Shown: positions 8,875 to 17,066 of the stretch, one piece after another
Layout: each line of letters begins with the position of its first letter
Numbering within the stretch: the stretch's first letter is position 1
Assembly (NCBI GenBank): GCA_021777755.1
Contig: JAJYDE010000010.1
Coordinates: 48,421-112,420, forward strand
Length of the DNA: 64,000 nt
Source: Deltaproteobacteria bacterium
Lineage (GTDB): Bacteria > Desulfobacterota > Syntrophobacteria > Syntrophobacterales > Syntrophobacteraceae
Direction of reading: 5' to 3'
The notes under the pieces: generated by a model
The model's database searches: none
The model's input: the letters and a program-made list of their open reading frames with translations, nothing else
Told to the model about the DNA's origin: nothing
Position numbers and translations under genes: made by a program

Positions 8875-9791
8875 TGAACATGTTCAAGCATCTCCTGGTC
8901 CCTCTGGATGGTTCCAAACTTGCCGAAGCCCCCCTGGTGGCGGCCCTGGCCCTTGCCCGCGACCTCGGAGCCGAGGTGACCCTTTTTCACGCCGTCGAAA
9001 AGTCCGCTCCCCGGGAAATCCACGGTGAACGCCATCTCACCGGGGTGGGGGAGGCCCGGGGGTACCTCGAGGAGCTGAGCGCGCGGATTTTTCCCCCCGA
9101 AATGAAGGTTCATATTCATGTTCACGGCGATGAGGTGAAAAATGTGCCCCAAAGCATCGCCGAACATGCCGGCGATTTGGACGCGGATCTGATCGTGATG
9201 TGTACCCACGGGCGGGGAGGGCTTCGCGGACTCATGTTTGGCAGAATCGCCCAGCAGGTAAGCGGGCTCGCCACGGCGCCGGTCCTTCTGGTTCACCCTT
9301 CCGGGCCGAAGGCCCCGAGCGGATTTTCATGCAAAAGGATGGTCGTTCCCCTGGACGGCCATCCCGACCACGAAGAGGGGCTAAAAATCGCCGCCGCTCT
9401 TGCCCGGCCCTGCGGAGGCAAGCTCCATCTCATCATGGCCGTTCACACCCTCTCGGCCCTTTCCGGGGAATCCGCGGCCACCGCGAAAATGCTCCCCCGG
9501 ACCACCCATGCCCTGCTGGACCTCGCACACCGGGAGGCCGAAAACTATCTCGGCGCCCGCATCGAGTCCCTGCGGGCCGAAGGGGTGTCGGCCACCTCCC
9601 GCGTGGGGCGCGGCAACCCGGTCTCGGTCATTATGGATTTCCTGGAAAAAGAAGCGGCCGATCTCATCGTTTTGGCCACCCACGGCAAGACCGGCATGGA
9701 TGCCTTCTGGTCGGGGAGCACAACCCCCAACCTGACCAGCCGGGCCAGAGTTCCGCTTCTGCTCGTTCCCGCGCGGGGGAAAAAACGGTAG
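8874..9791 (+). CDS. tandem-domain universal stress protein
   Basis: 305 residues forming two UspA domains (about 1-145 and 152-303). Both begin with a beta strand ending in VPLDG and end near a GRxG-type nucleotide loop (CTHGRGGLRGLMFG in the first, ATHGKTGMDAFWSGS in the second), so ATP binding is likely. Start overlaps the Nramp stop (TAATG). UspA proteins next to ion transporters often act as their regulatory partners, which is inference here. Confidence 0.88.
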   Translation: MNMFKHLLVPLDGSKLAEAPLVAALALARDLGAEVTLFHAVEKSAPREIHGERHLTGVGEARGYLEELSARIFPPEMKVHIHVHGDEVKNVPQSIAEHAGDLDADLIVMCTHGRGGLRGLMFGRIAQQVSGLATAPVLLVHPSGPKAPSGFSCKRMVVPLDGHPDHEEGLKIAAALARPCGGKLHLIMAVHTLSALSGESAATAKMLPRTTHALLDLAHREAENYLGARIESLRAEGVSATSRVGRGNPVSVIMDFLEKEAADLIVLATHGKTGMDAFWSGSTTPNLTSRARVPLLLVPARGKKR

Positions 9792-9897
9792 CGGGGAGCG
9801 GGGAGCGGGGGGAGCGAGTAGCGAGTAGCGGGTAGCGAGTAGCGAGTAGCGAGTAGCGAGTAGCGGGGAGCGGGTGGCGAGTAGCGGGTGGCGGGGG
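9790..9897. repeat. heptanucleotide tandem repeat, consensus AGCGRGK
   Basis: About fifteen consecutive 7-base units, mainly AGCGAGT with AGCGGGT and AGCGGGG variants. It begins inside the stop codon region of the universal stress protein gene. No coding frame of interest. Such arrays change length by replication slippage. Confidence 0.85.
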
Positions 9898-9910
9898 TTC
9901 CCCGCCACTG

Positions 9911-10085
9911 GCAGTGTCCATCTGGAAACCGCGGGATTCGGAAGGCGCCAAGAACTCGCCCCCCCTTGACCAAGGTGGGATTTAGTCAAAAAATCGGGTG
10001 CATGCTTCCGCACCCCGCCCCCCTTTGCAAGGGGGGAAACCCATACCCGGTCTCCGGCATAAACGGGTTCCCGGATGGACACTGC
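9911..10085. mobile_element. 175-bp MITE-like element with 20-bp terminal inverted repeats
   Basis: Left end GCAGTGTCCATCTGGAAACC (9911-9930) and right end (10066-10085), read on the other strand, GCAGTGTCCATCCGGGAACC: 18 of 20 bases match. Inside are two more hairpins, GGGTGC/GCACCC and CCCCCCTT/AAGGGGGG. No open frame for a transposase, so it would need one in trans. The right end reaches the stop codon of the neighbouring regulator. A related half-copy lies at 27029-27060. I see no convincing target-site duplication. Confidence 0.55.
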
Positions 10086-11665
10086 TACCCGCTCTTGCGC
10101 TCCTCGCTTTTGAGCCTCCGATTTTCTTTAATCAGGGTGTCGAGGCCGAATTTTTTCACCCGATAGTTCATCTGCCGGAATGTCAGGCCCAACTCGTCGG
10201 CCGCCTTCCTGCGGATCCACCTGTTGCGCTCGAGCGCGGCGGCAACTTCGTTGAGTTCGATTTTGTCCAGGCGCGACCAGGCGGAGACGGTTTCCATTGC
10301 TTCCGAAGCCGGCCCCGGGGGCTGTTCGTTGCGCAATACCGCATCGAGTTCGCGCACCTCGATTTCGGGGCCTTCGGCCATGATCGCAAGCCTTATCACC
10401 GTGTTTTTCATCTCGGCGATGTTTCCCGGCCAGTCGTGCTTGCAGAGCCTCTTTAGCACCAGGGGAGCAAACCGCGCCTTTTTCCCCTGTTTTCTGCATT
10501 CATCGGCCAGAAAGTGCTCGACCAAAAAGGGGATGTCTTCCTTTCTCTCCCGTATGGGGGGCACGTGAATCCGCAGGGTGCCGAGCCGGCCAAGGAGGTC
10601 TTTTCTGAAAGCGCTTGTGCGGGCGAAAAGCTGCGGGCCCGATACCGACAGAAGCCTCACATCCGCCTCTTTGGGGCCGAAGCCCCCGGTTTGCAGTCCG
10701 TCCAGAAGATCGAGCAGCTTGGCCTGGTGAGTCGCGGAGAGCTCTCCCACTTCATCGAGCAGCAGCGCCCCCCCGGCCGCCCTCTCGAAGGCTCCCGGTC
10801 GGCGGCCCGGCTGAAGATGGCCGTGAAGTTCTTCCAGGCCGTTTCTCAAAAAACCGCTCTCACCGCTGAACAACTCCTGCTCCAGCAGCTCTTCGGGCAA
10901 AGAGCAGTGCACCCTTACAAAGGGGAAATGGCTCCTGCCGCTCAGTTCGTGGATGATCCGCGCTATCGAACTCTTTCCGGTCCCCGGCTCGCCGAAGATG
11001 TGAACGGGGGCGTTTGCGGGCGCCGCCTTGCGAATCGATGCCTCAAGCCTTCGGGCCGCCTCGCTTTTCCCCAGGCACACCACCCCCAGACCCTCCTCGG
11101 CGATTTTTGCCCTGAGCGCCCGGTTCTCTTTTACCAGCGCCTCTTCACGCCTCCTCACCTGCGACTGAAGACCCAGCAGCCGGCCGATCAAAACCGCCAA
11201 CATCGAAAGCAACTGCACGTCCTCGAACATCCCCACCCGGTGATCGAAAAAGCCCTCGGCCAGGATCGCCCCCACCACCTCGTCGCCCGAAAAGATCGGA
11301 GCGCCGAAAAGAGATACCTGCTCCCTTCTAAGGGAATGAAGGGCTTTGCGGTCCAAAAAGAGAGGTCCCGGCCCCTCGAAGAGCACCACAAAAGCCTGCG
11401 GGATGCGCAACACCAGGTCGAAGCCCGTTTTATAAAAACTGCGGACCCTTTGCTCCATGTCGCTCGCCGCGCCGTTAATCGACTGGGTGAAAAAGAAACG
11501 CACCTCCGCATCATCTTTTACAACCACGGCCGCCCCGCAACAGGGAATCGTCCGGGCAAGCCCCCCCATCAGCCCCTCTATGCTCTGCTCGAGGTGGAGT
11601 GCCCGGTCGATGATCCCGTGGATCGCCGAAAATATGCCGAGTTTGACCTCACACGGACTGTCCAT
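10085..11665 (-). CDS. sigma54-activator-like regulator with GAF domain, GAFTGA loop not conserved
   Basis: 526-residue regulator with a GAF-like sensor domain (about residues 15-165), a short linker, an AAA+ domain and a C-terminal Fis-type helix-turn-helix. Walker A GEPGTGKSS (about 225), Walker B ALLLDEVGEL (about 300), the PPIRERKEDIP arginine-finger region and WPGNIAEMKN are all present. The loop that should read GAFTGA is replaced by an unrelated, about 10 residues longer stretch (near 267-296). GAFTGA contacts sigma54, so this may be a degenerate or sigma54-independent regulator. It is divergent from a permease gene with a sigma54-like promoter. Confidence 0.85.
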   Translation of the reverse strand: MDSPCEVKLGIFSAIHGIIDRALHLEQSIEGLMGGLARTIPCCGAAVVVKDDAEVRFFFTQSINGAASDMEQRVRSFYKTGFDLVLRIPQAFVVLFEGPGPLFLDRKALHSLRREQVSLFGAPIFSGDEVVGAILAEGFFDHRVGMFEDVQLLSMLAVLIGRLLGLQSQVRRREEALVKENRALRAKIAEEGLGVVCLGKSEAARRLEASIRKAAPANAPVHIFGEPGTGKSSIARIIHELSGRSHFPFVRVHCSLPEELLEQELFSGESGFLRNGLEELHGHLQPGRRPGAFERAAGGALLLDEVGELSATHQAKLLDLLDGLQTGGFGPKEADVRLLSVSGPQLFARTSAFRKDLLGRLGTLRIHVPPIRERKEDIPFLVEHFLADECRKQGKKARFAPLVLKRLCKHDWPGNIAEMKNTVIRLAIMAEGPEIEVRELDAVLRNEQPPGPASEAMETVSAWSRLDKIELNEVAAALERNRWIRRKAADELGLTFRQMNYRVKKFGLDTLIKENRRLKSEERKSG

Positions 11666-12001
11666 CCATTTTCACCCTCTGTTTTCTCAAAAAAAATTCG
11701 AAACGGCTCCGGTTCCCCGGTCCGGGCCCTTTGTTTTCCAGTTCCGTGCCAATCGGGAAAGGGGCTGTTTCTAAAGGGGGGAAAGGCGAAGTCCGAGTAT
11801 TTTGCGGCACCAAATCGGGCCAATTTCGTTCTTTTTGCCGTCCGTGGCACGTTTTTGGGCAGTTTGCGGCTGTTCGCCTTTTCGGCCAAAGGTCACAATT
11901 TGGTTTCTTCGTTCAATGTCGATACGCTTTTGTTCCAAAAATTCCGTTATTTTTTGCCTGTTTTTCCTCCAGATCAAGCAACGGGGCCGATTAAAGCACT
12001 T

Positions 12002-12017
12002 TGGCAAACAAATTGCT
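12002..12017 (+). promoter_or_regulatory. sigma54 (RpoN) promoter of the permease-PP2C-PII cluster
   Basis: TGGCAAACAAATTGCT matches TGGCACGNNNNTTGCW at the invariant GG and GC with the required 10 bases between them. It lies 115 bases before the permease start, in a 466-base intergenic region shared with the divergent activator-like gene. The rest of 11666-12131 is AT-richer than the genes; I found no clear enhancer dyads in it. Confidence 0.6.
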
Positions 12018-12131
12018 CTTCTCTTCCCGCGGCATGCGCAGCCACCGCTGAATTTCATCATCACCGGCGTTCAATTACCCGGGCGCCGGATCGTCGGGCT
12101 TTTTTTCCTATTGATATGGGGAGTGTGACCA

Positions 12132-13658
12132 ATGGCACAGCAGGCAGAATTCAAAAAAACGTTGGGGCTCACCGGCGTCACGGTAAACGCGATGGCGCTG
12201 ATCGCCCCCGGCGCATTCTTGTGGTTGACCTTTCAGGTGCAGGCCGCACAGGTGGATCTGGCCGGAAAGACGACCGCCATGGACATGTGGGCCGGTTTGT
12301 TTTTCGCCCTGGTCTTGTCGTTTCTTACCGCGATCTCCTATGCCAAGCTGGCCGAGCTCTATCCGAACGCGGGCACGGGCAGCTCCTATTATTTTACCGA
12401 GCAGGCGATGTTAAACGAAGACAAGCTTTCGGCCTTCGCCAGGCTGTCGAAGTTCATCGTGGGCTGGACCTCGCACCTCTACTACTGGGTCTACCCCGGG
12501 GTCATGGTGGCGATGATGGCGACCCTTGTCGCCTACATCTTCCAGCAGTTCGGAGTAAATCTCGCCCTGGGCTGGCAGATAGCCTTCGCGATCCTGTTTT
12601 CTTTCGCGGTCGCATACATAGCCTATCGGGGAATCACCGGCTCGACGGTGGTGAGCATCGTGATCAACGTGCTTCAGATCATCACTTTGGTCGTCGTTAC
12701 GATCCTGGCACTCCTTTACAGGTTTAAAAACCCGGAGCATGTGACTTTCGTCCACCGCTCGTTTTCCTCGATCGTGGCGCCGCACAGTTTTGCAAACGTC
12801 ATGTTCCAGGCAACGGTCGCCATCCTGGTGCTGGTGGGCTTCGAGACCGCGACCGCGCTTACCGCGGAAGCCAAGTCGCCCAAGCACGTAAGCCGCGGGG
12901 TCATTCTCTCGCTGATCATTCAGGGCGTCGTGTGCTATCTTTTCGAGTACTTCGGCTCCTGCGCCTGGCTGAATACCTCCTATGCGGTAAAAGACGCCAA
13001 GGGCCACCTGGTGCACGGCCTCGACGCGGCCGCGGCCTCAAGCGCCCCCATAGGCGATATGGTGCAAAATATCGGCAACGCCCTTTTCAACCACATGGGC
13101 TTCGTGCTGATGATCCTGGTTGCAATTTCGGTGGCCATCGCCGTTGTGGGCACAACCCTTGCCTGCATGAACACGGGCGTGCGCGTTACCTACGCAATGT
13201 CCAAGGACAAGGAGGTCCCGAGCTTTCTGGGATTTTTGAATCCCAAATACTCCACCCCCCATGGAGGAGTGGTGGCCATGGCGATCGCCTCGGCCGCAAT
13301 CGGCGCCTTCGGGGTTGTTTCGGTCGTAAACCTGACCGCCATAACCCTGTGGTCCAATGTGGGCACATTCATTCTCTACGGCATGACCAACCTGATTGCG
13401 CTCGTGGCGTTTTTCCGGCACCCGCGGAGAAATGCTCTCACCCATATCGTGGTCCCCGTGCTGGGCGTCCTGGCCAATGTCGCCATGTTGATCGCGGTGA
13501 TGTATCTGGGCATCCTCGGCGGCGGGGACACCAAAACGGCGGCCCTTTGGTCCCTCATTGCCACCGCCGTCTGGTTTGGCCTGGGGTTTGTCTATCTTCT
13601 GGTGCAAAGCGCCAGGACCCAGCGAAAGATCGTTGGCCGGCAGGTCCACGGCAGCTAG
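12132..13658 (+). CDS. APC superfamily amino acid permease
   Basis: 508-residue inner-membrane transporter with about twelve to thirteen hydrophobic segments. The N terminus (LGLTGVTVNAMALIAPGAFL) is the conserved first helix of the amino acid-polyamine-organocation family, and VLVGFETATALTAEAKSPK matches the helix-6 region. GGGGAG sits before the ATG. Substrate is not predictable; it could import an amino acid or amine as nitrogen source. The sigma54-type promoter and the PII gene downstream suggest nitrogen control. Confidence 0.88.
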   Translation: MAQQAEFKKTLGLTGVTVNAMALIAPGAFLWLTFQVQAAQVDLAGKTTAMDMWAGLFFALVLSFLTAISYAKLAELYPNAGTGSSYYFTEQAMLNEDKLSAFARLSKFIVGWTSHLYYWVYPGVMVAMMATLVAYIFQQFGVNLALGWQIAFAILFSFAVAYIAYRGITGSTVVSIVINVLQIITLVVVTILALLYRFKNPEHVTFVHRSFSSIVAPHSFANVMFQATVAILVLVGFETATALTAEAKSPKHVSRGVILSLIIQGVVCYLFEYFGSCAWLNTSYAVKDAKGHLVHGLDAAAASSAPIGDMVQNIGNALFNHMGFVLMILVAISVAIAVVGTTLACMNTGVRVTYAMSKDKEVPSFLGFLNPKYSTPHGGVVAMAIASAAIGAFGVVSVVNLTAITLWSNVGTFILYGMTNLIALVAFFRHPRRNALTHIVVPVLGVLANVAMLIAVMYLGILGGGDTKTAALWSLIATAVWFGLGFVYLLVQSARTQRKIVGRQVHGS

Positions 13659-13707
13659 AAACCGGTGAGGCTCCGGGAAGTGATCTGCCATTGGCTTAAT
13701 ATGAGTC

Positions 13708-13736
13708 GGGGAGTGAACCCGCCGGGTTCACTCCCC
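13708..13736. terminator. perfect 13-bp hairpin between the permease and PP2C genes
   Basis: GGGGAGTGAACCC, loop GCC, GGGTTCACTCCCC. There is no following T-run, so it is not a classical terminator on this evidence. It ends 14 bases before the phosphatase start codon, so it could also affect translation or stabilise the permease mRNA 3' end. Confidence 0.5.
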
Positions 13737-13750
13737 CGGGGGATCTGGTA

Positions 13751-14503
13751 ATGGAAGCCTTGAAGGTGTGCGGCCTATCCGATAAAGGAATGGTCCGCCA
13801 AAACAACGAGGACTATTTTGGCTGGTATTTGCCCGGGGACTCCGGCCTTGGCCGGTGGGGCAGCCTCTTTGCGGTCTCGGACGGTGTTGGCGGCTCGGCC
13901 GCCGGGGAGATCGCAAGCGCCGAGGCGGTCAATGTATTGCTGCAGGAATACTATTTCGGCGATTTTGCGGAAAAGATTCCCGATCGGCTGAAGAGCGCCT
14001 TCCAGAAGACGTCCCTGCACATCTATGATTTGTCGATGAGCCACGATTCGGCGCGCAACATGAAATGCACACTCTCGACTCTTCTATTGAAACAAAACCG
14101 TTTTTTCGTTACTCATGCGGGGGATTCGAAAATCATGTTGCTGCGTGATAACGATTTGATCCAGCTCACAAAGGATCACAACCTGGTCGGCAAGCTCATG
14201 CGCCTCGGGCTGATCAGCGCGGAGGAGGCCAGAACGCACCCGAACAAAAATGTCCTGCTGAAAGCGGTGGGCGACGGCCCGTTGCTGCTGCCCGACTTTT
14301 ATTCCGGACTGAGCCGGCCGGGGGATCTGTTCTGCATGATTACCGACGGAATACTCGAACATGCCACCCGGGAGGAGTTGAGGTCGTTTTTGATCGAGCG
14401 CGGCTCCTCGGAGGAGGCCCTGGGCGAACTGGTCGCGGAACTCAACAGGCGTGGCGGCCACGACAACATGACCATTTTGACCGTTTTGGTCAACAGCGTT
14501 TAG
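13751..14503 (+). CDS. PP2C-family protein Ser/Thr phosphatase
   Basis: 250-residue soluble Mn/Mg-dependent phosphatase. The PPM motifs occur in order: VRQNNEDYF (about residues 16-24), SDGVGG (near 45), THAGDSK (near 122), ITDGILE (near 198) and GGHDNMT (near 237); together these supply the metal-binding aspartates and the phosphate-contacting arginine. Only 23 bases separate it from a PII gene. In cyanobacteria the PP2C phosphatase PphA dephosphorylates PII at Ser49, so PII is an attractive substrate here, though that is inference. No kinase gene is adjacent. Confidence 0.9.
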   Translation: MEALKVCGLSDKGMVRQNNEDYFGWYLPGDSGLGRWGSLFAVSDGVGGSAAGEIASAEAVNVLLQEYYFGDFAEKIPDRLKSAFQKTSLHIYDLSMSHDSARNMKCTLSTLLLKQNRFFVTHAGDSKIMLLRDNDLIQLTKDHNLVGKLMRLGLISAEEARTHPNKNVLLKAVGDGPLLLPDFYSGLSRPGDLFCMITDGILEHATREELRSFLIERGSSEEALGELVAELNRRGGHDNMTILTVLVNSV

Positions 14504-14526
14504 CGGAGTCCAACAGGCGGTGAAAA

Positions 14527-14865
14527 ATGACAAAAATTGAATGCATTCTGCGTCCGGCAAAAATTTTGGATGTTCGAAACGTCCTTGGCAACCTTGGAGT
14601 AAAAGGGATGACCGTAACCGAGGTGATCGGCTGCGGTTTGCAAAAAGGTCACACCCGCGACGACTGGAACACGGAATTCAATATCAACCTGCTTCCGAAA
14701 ACCAAAATAGAGATGGTTGTCTCCGACGACATGGTCGATGGAGTCATCCGGGCGATAATTGAAATTTCTCGAACCGGCGAAATCGGAGACGGCAAAATCT
14801 TCACCTATCCTATCGGAAACGCCGTGCGAATCCGAACGGGGGAAACCGGGGAAAGCGCCATTTAG
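14527..14865 (+). CDS. PII family signal-transduction protein with Thr49/Phe51 T-loop
   Basis: 112-residue protein of canonical GlnB/GlnK length. Gln39, Lys40, Lys58, Gly87, Gly89, Lys90, Arg101 and Arg103, which bind ATP and 2-oxoglutarate in the family, are at their usual numbers, and the C terminus RIRTGETGE is typical. The T-loop differs: Tyr51, the uridylylation site, is Phe, and position 49, phosphorylated serine in cyanobacteria, is Thr. No amtB or glnA is adjacent. It probably reports nitrogen/carbon/energy status to a target such as the upstream permease (inference). Confidence 0.93.
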   Translation: MTKIECILRPAKILDVRNVLGNLGVKGMTVTEVIGCGLQKGHTRDDWNTEFNINLLPKTKIEMVVSDDMVDGVIRAIIEISRTGEIGDGKIFTYPIGNAVRIRTGETGESAI

Positions 14866-14951
14866 TACATTGTCAATGGTTAGGCGTTGTTGGATAGTGC
14901 CTTTTCAACTTTTCACGCGCCCCGGGTTTTGGCGAGCTTGAGACAATGGAG

Positions 14952-15133
14952 CGCTGTCCGTCGATCAGGTCAGCCCCGCCGCAGGCGCCCGGAGGATAAG
15001 GGAGCTCCAGGCGGTATATCCCGAGGCGTTCGAGGTTTTGAAGCCGATCACCATCGCCGGGCAGCCCTCCGATGACGCCAAAGAGTACCAAATCAAGGCT
15101 GTGAAGTCGGCCATTGAGGAATCGACAAGATAA
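14952..15133 (+). pseudogene. possible C-terminal gene remnant
   Basis: A frame with protein-like composition ends at TAA 15131-15133 (...EVLKPITIAGQPSDDAKE..., ending SAIEESTR). It has no start codon in frame after the preceding TGA (14939-14941), and the sequence before it does not look coding. It may be the tail of a decayed gene between the PII gene and the convergent ech operon. I do not recognise the family. A chance open stretch is possible. Confidence 0.3.
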
Positions 15134-15176
15134 AAGAGCAACCGCCCCGAGGGACAGGCGATCAGTTTTCCGCGCC

Positions 15177-15527
15177 TTACTTTGTCTGCTCTTTCAAGAC
15201 GATCTTGACTGAAACGATTTCGCGTCCCGTGGCCGCCTTGCGGTAAAGAGGTTCCTGGCGAAGCGATCCGGTCTTGCACGAATCGACGCAGACCCCGCAG
15301 TAAACGCATGCGAAAGGGTCCCATTGCCAGGTGGCGTTCTTTTTATCCACCACGATGCACTGAGACGGGCATTTTACCGCGCAAACACCGCACAGCGTAC
15401 AGACGGAACCCTCATTTTTCAACTCTCCCCGCACCTCGGCGAAAGGTTCCCGTGTCATGGGGGGATAGCGCCTTGTGGCGCGTTTTGAGAAAAAGTTTCG
15501 CAGTATCGCCGGCATCATCGGAAACAT
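15177..15527 (-). CDS. echF: Ech hydrogenase ferredoxin-like subunit EchF
   Basis: 116-residue 2[4Fe-4S] polyferredoxin-type subunit. Two clusters are seen: CTLCGVCAVKC and CVYCGVCVDSC, each followed by a further Cys-containing turn. It passes electrons from reduced ferredoxin to EchC. It is the last gene of the ech operon, 46 bases after echE, with GGGGGA upstream of the ATG. Homologous to NuoI of complex I. Confidence 0.88.
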   Translation of the reverse strand: MFPMMPAILRNFFSKRATRRYPPMTREPFAEVRGELKNEGSVCTLCGVCAVKCPSQCIVVDKKNATWQWDPFACVYCGVCVDSCKTGSLRQEPLYRKAATGREIVSVKIVLKEQTK

Positions 15528-15573
15528 TGCCGCATCCCCCGAAAAAGAGCCTTGCTCGGCGCCCGGGCCCTTT

Positions 15574-16650
15574 TCATCTTTCCGTGCAGCTTATGCAGGG
15601 ATCGATTGAAAGCACAATCACCGGCACGTCGGACAGACACATGCCGGGAAGCATCGCCAACAGCACGGGCACATTCGCAAAAGTGGGAGTTCTTATCCGT
15701 ATTCTTTCAAGGTATTTTTTGCCGTCGGCTTTGACATAGTAGAAGACTTCCCCCCTGGGCTGTTCCACCCTGGCCAGCCCCTCGCCTTCCGGGCGCCCTT
15801 TGACGACGGCGGCGATCTCGCCCGCAGGAATCTTTTCCATCGCCTGCCTTATGAGATCGATGCTCTGAAAGACCTCCCGGTAGCGGACCTTGAGTCGTGA
15901 ATAACAATCCCCGTCCTTTTCCACCCGAGGTTCGAAAGCAAGATCGCCGTAGGCTTCGTAACCAAGCTGGCGCATATCCTGCGCAACGCCACTGCCGCGC
16001 AAAGTCGGCCCGACGCATCCGAGTTCCAGTGCCCGGGCGGCCGACACGATTCCTTTGCCCTTCGTTCTTTTCATCACCGTGTAGTCACCCAGCAGCGGCT
16101 TTTCGAGCAGCCTCATTTCATCTTCCACCCGGTCCAGGATATTTAGAATCGTTTGCTGCTGTTCGGGACTCAAGTCCCTTCTAAGACCTCCAATCACGTT
16201 GACCGACACGATGACCCGGTTGCCGGCGGTCGCCTCCTGTAAATCCATGACCTTTTCCCTGATTTTCCAGAACTGCATGAAAAGGCTCTCGAATCCGAAG
16301 CTGTCGGCAAAAAGCCCGAGCCACAGGAGATGGCTGTGGAGCCGGTTTAATTCCGACCAGATGAGTCGGAGGTACCTGGCTCTTGGAGGCGTCTCGATGC
16401 CCATCATAGCTTCGACACACTCGCAGTAGCACATGGCGTGCATCATGGAGCATATGCCGCAGACCCGTTCGACGATTTGCACCATCTGGTGGAAGTCGCG
16501 CGTGCCGGCCAATTTTTCCAGGCCCCTGTGTACATATCCGAGCGCGGGAACGACCTCTTTTATCACCTCGTCTTCAACCGTGAGCTTGAGGTGTATGGGC
16601 TCGGGCAGGACCGGATGCTGAGGCCCGAACGGTATGGTTGAGACCGGCAT
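15574..16650 (-). CDS. echE: Ech [NiFe]-hydrogenase large subunit EchE
   Basis: 358-residue catalytic subunit. Both nickel-binding cysteine pairs are present: RVCGIC near residue 65 and DPCISC at the C terminus. This separates it from NuoD-type complex I subunits, which have lost them. ATG 16650 follows AAGGAG and starts MPVSTIPFGPQHP, the conserved N terminus; a longer frame upstream overlaps echD. It reduces protons with ferredoxin electrons while the complex moves ions. Confidence 0.92.
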   Translation of the reverse strand: MPVSTIPFGPQHPVLPEPIHLKLTVEDEVIKEVVPALGYVHRGLEKLAGTRDFHQMVQIVERVCGICSMMHAMCYCECVEAMMGIETPPRARYLRLIWSELNRLHSHLLWLGLFADSFGFESLFMQFWKIREKVMDLQEATAGNRVIVSVNVIGGLRRDLSPEQQQTILNILDRVEDEMRLLEKPLLGDYTVMKRTKGKGIVSAARALELGCVGPTLRGSGVAQDMRQLGYEAYGDLAFEPRVEKDGDCYSRLKVRYREVFQSIDLIRQAMEKIPAGEIAAVVKGRPEGEGLARVEQPRGEVFYYVKADGKKYLERIRIRTPTFANVPVLLAMLPGMCLSDVPVIVLSIDPCISCTER

Positions 16651-16694
16651 AAGGTTCTCCTTGGAAGTGTCGCGACGGTTTCTTGAAGAAAAAC

Positions 16695-17066
16695 TCACTC
16701 CGCGGCCGTATTTTTCTCCGCCGCCGCATTCTTGCAAAAGGGAGCATCCCTTATCTCTTCATCCAGGTACAGGGTCCGGTTGTAATCGAGGGCCAGCCCG
16801 GGAAAGCGCAACCCGAAAAGATCCTGGATCTCGTTTTCGACAAGAAAGGCTGCAAAATAGACCGCGGTTATACTGTGTACGGGGCTGTCCTTCGAAGTCG
16901 TGAGGCGCAACGTGGAAAGCTCAAGATTCTTATCGAAGTGATAGAGGAGCTCGAAGGAATTTTCGTCCATCGCCGTGCAGGTCATCGTGACGAAGCGAAA
17001 CCCTTCGGCTTTCATCCGCGCACACGCACCGACCAGCTGATCCGGGGTAATGGTTTCAGCTCTCAT
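16695..17066 (-). CDS. echD: Ech hydrogenase subunit EchD (NuoC-like)
   Basis: 123-residue soluble subunit related to the 30-kDa NuoC chain of complex I; the stretch VENEIQDLFGLRFPGL is the conserved family region. I start at ATG 17066, which overlaps the end of echC by 11 bases; the longer frame reads back into echC. It bridges the catalytic subunits. Short length is normal for EchD. Confidence 0.85.
   Translation of the reverse strand: MRAETITPDQLVGACARMKAEGFRFVTMTCTAMDENSFELLYHFDKNLELSTLRLTTSKDSPVHSITAVYFAAFLVENEIQDLFGLRFPGLALDYNRTLYLDEEIRDAPFCKNAAAEKNTAAE

Noticed and set aside
11845..11860. TGGCACG as a sigma54 -24 box
   Set aside because: The position where GC is required reads GG; the site at 12002-12017 is far better.
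10514..12727. 737-codon open frame on the plus strand
   Set aside because: It runs antisense to the activator-like gene and then out of frame into the permease; no recognisable domain.
14939..14941. TGA before the remnant as a selenocysteine codon
   Set aside because: Sequence before it is not coding-like and no clear hairpin follows.
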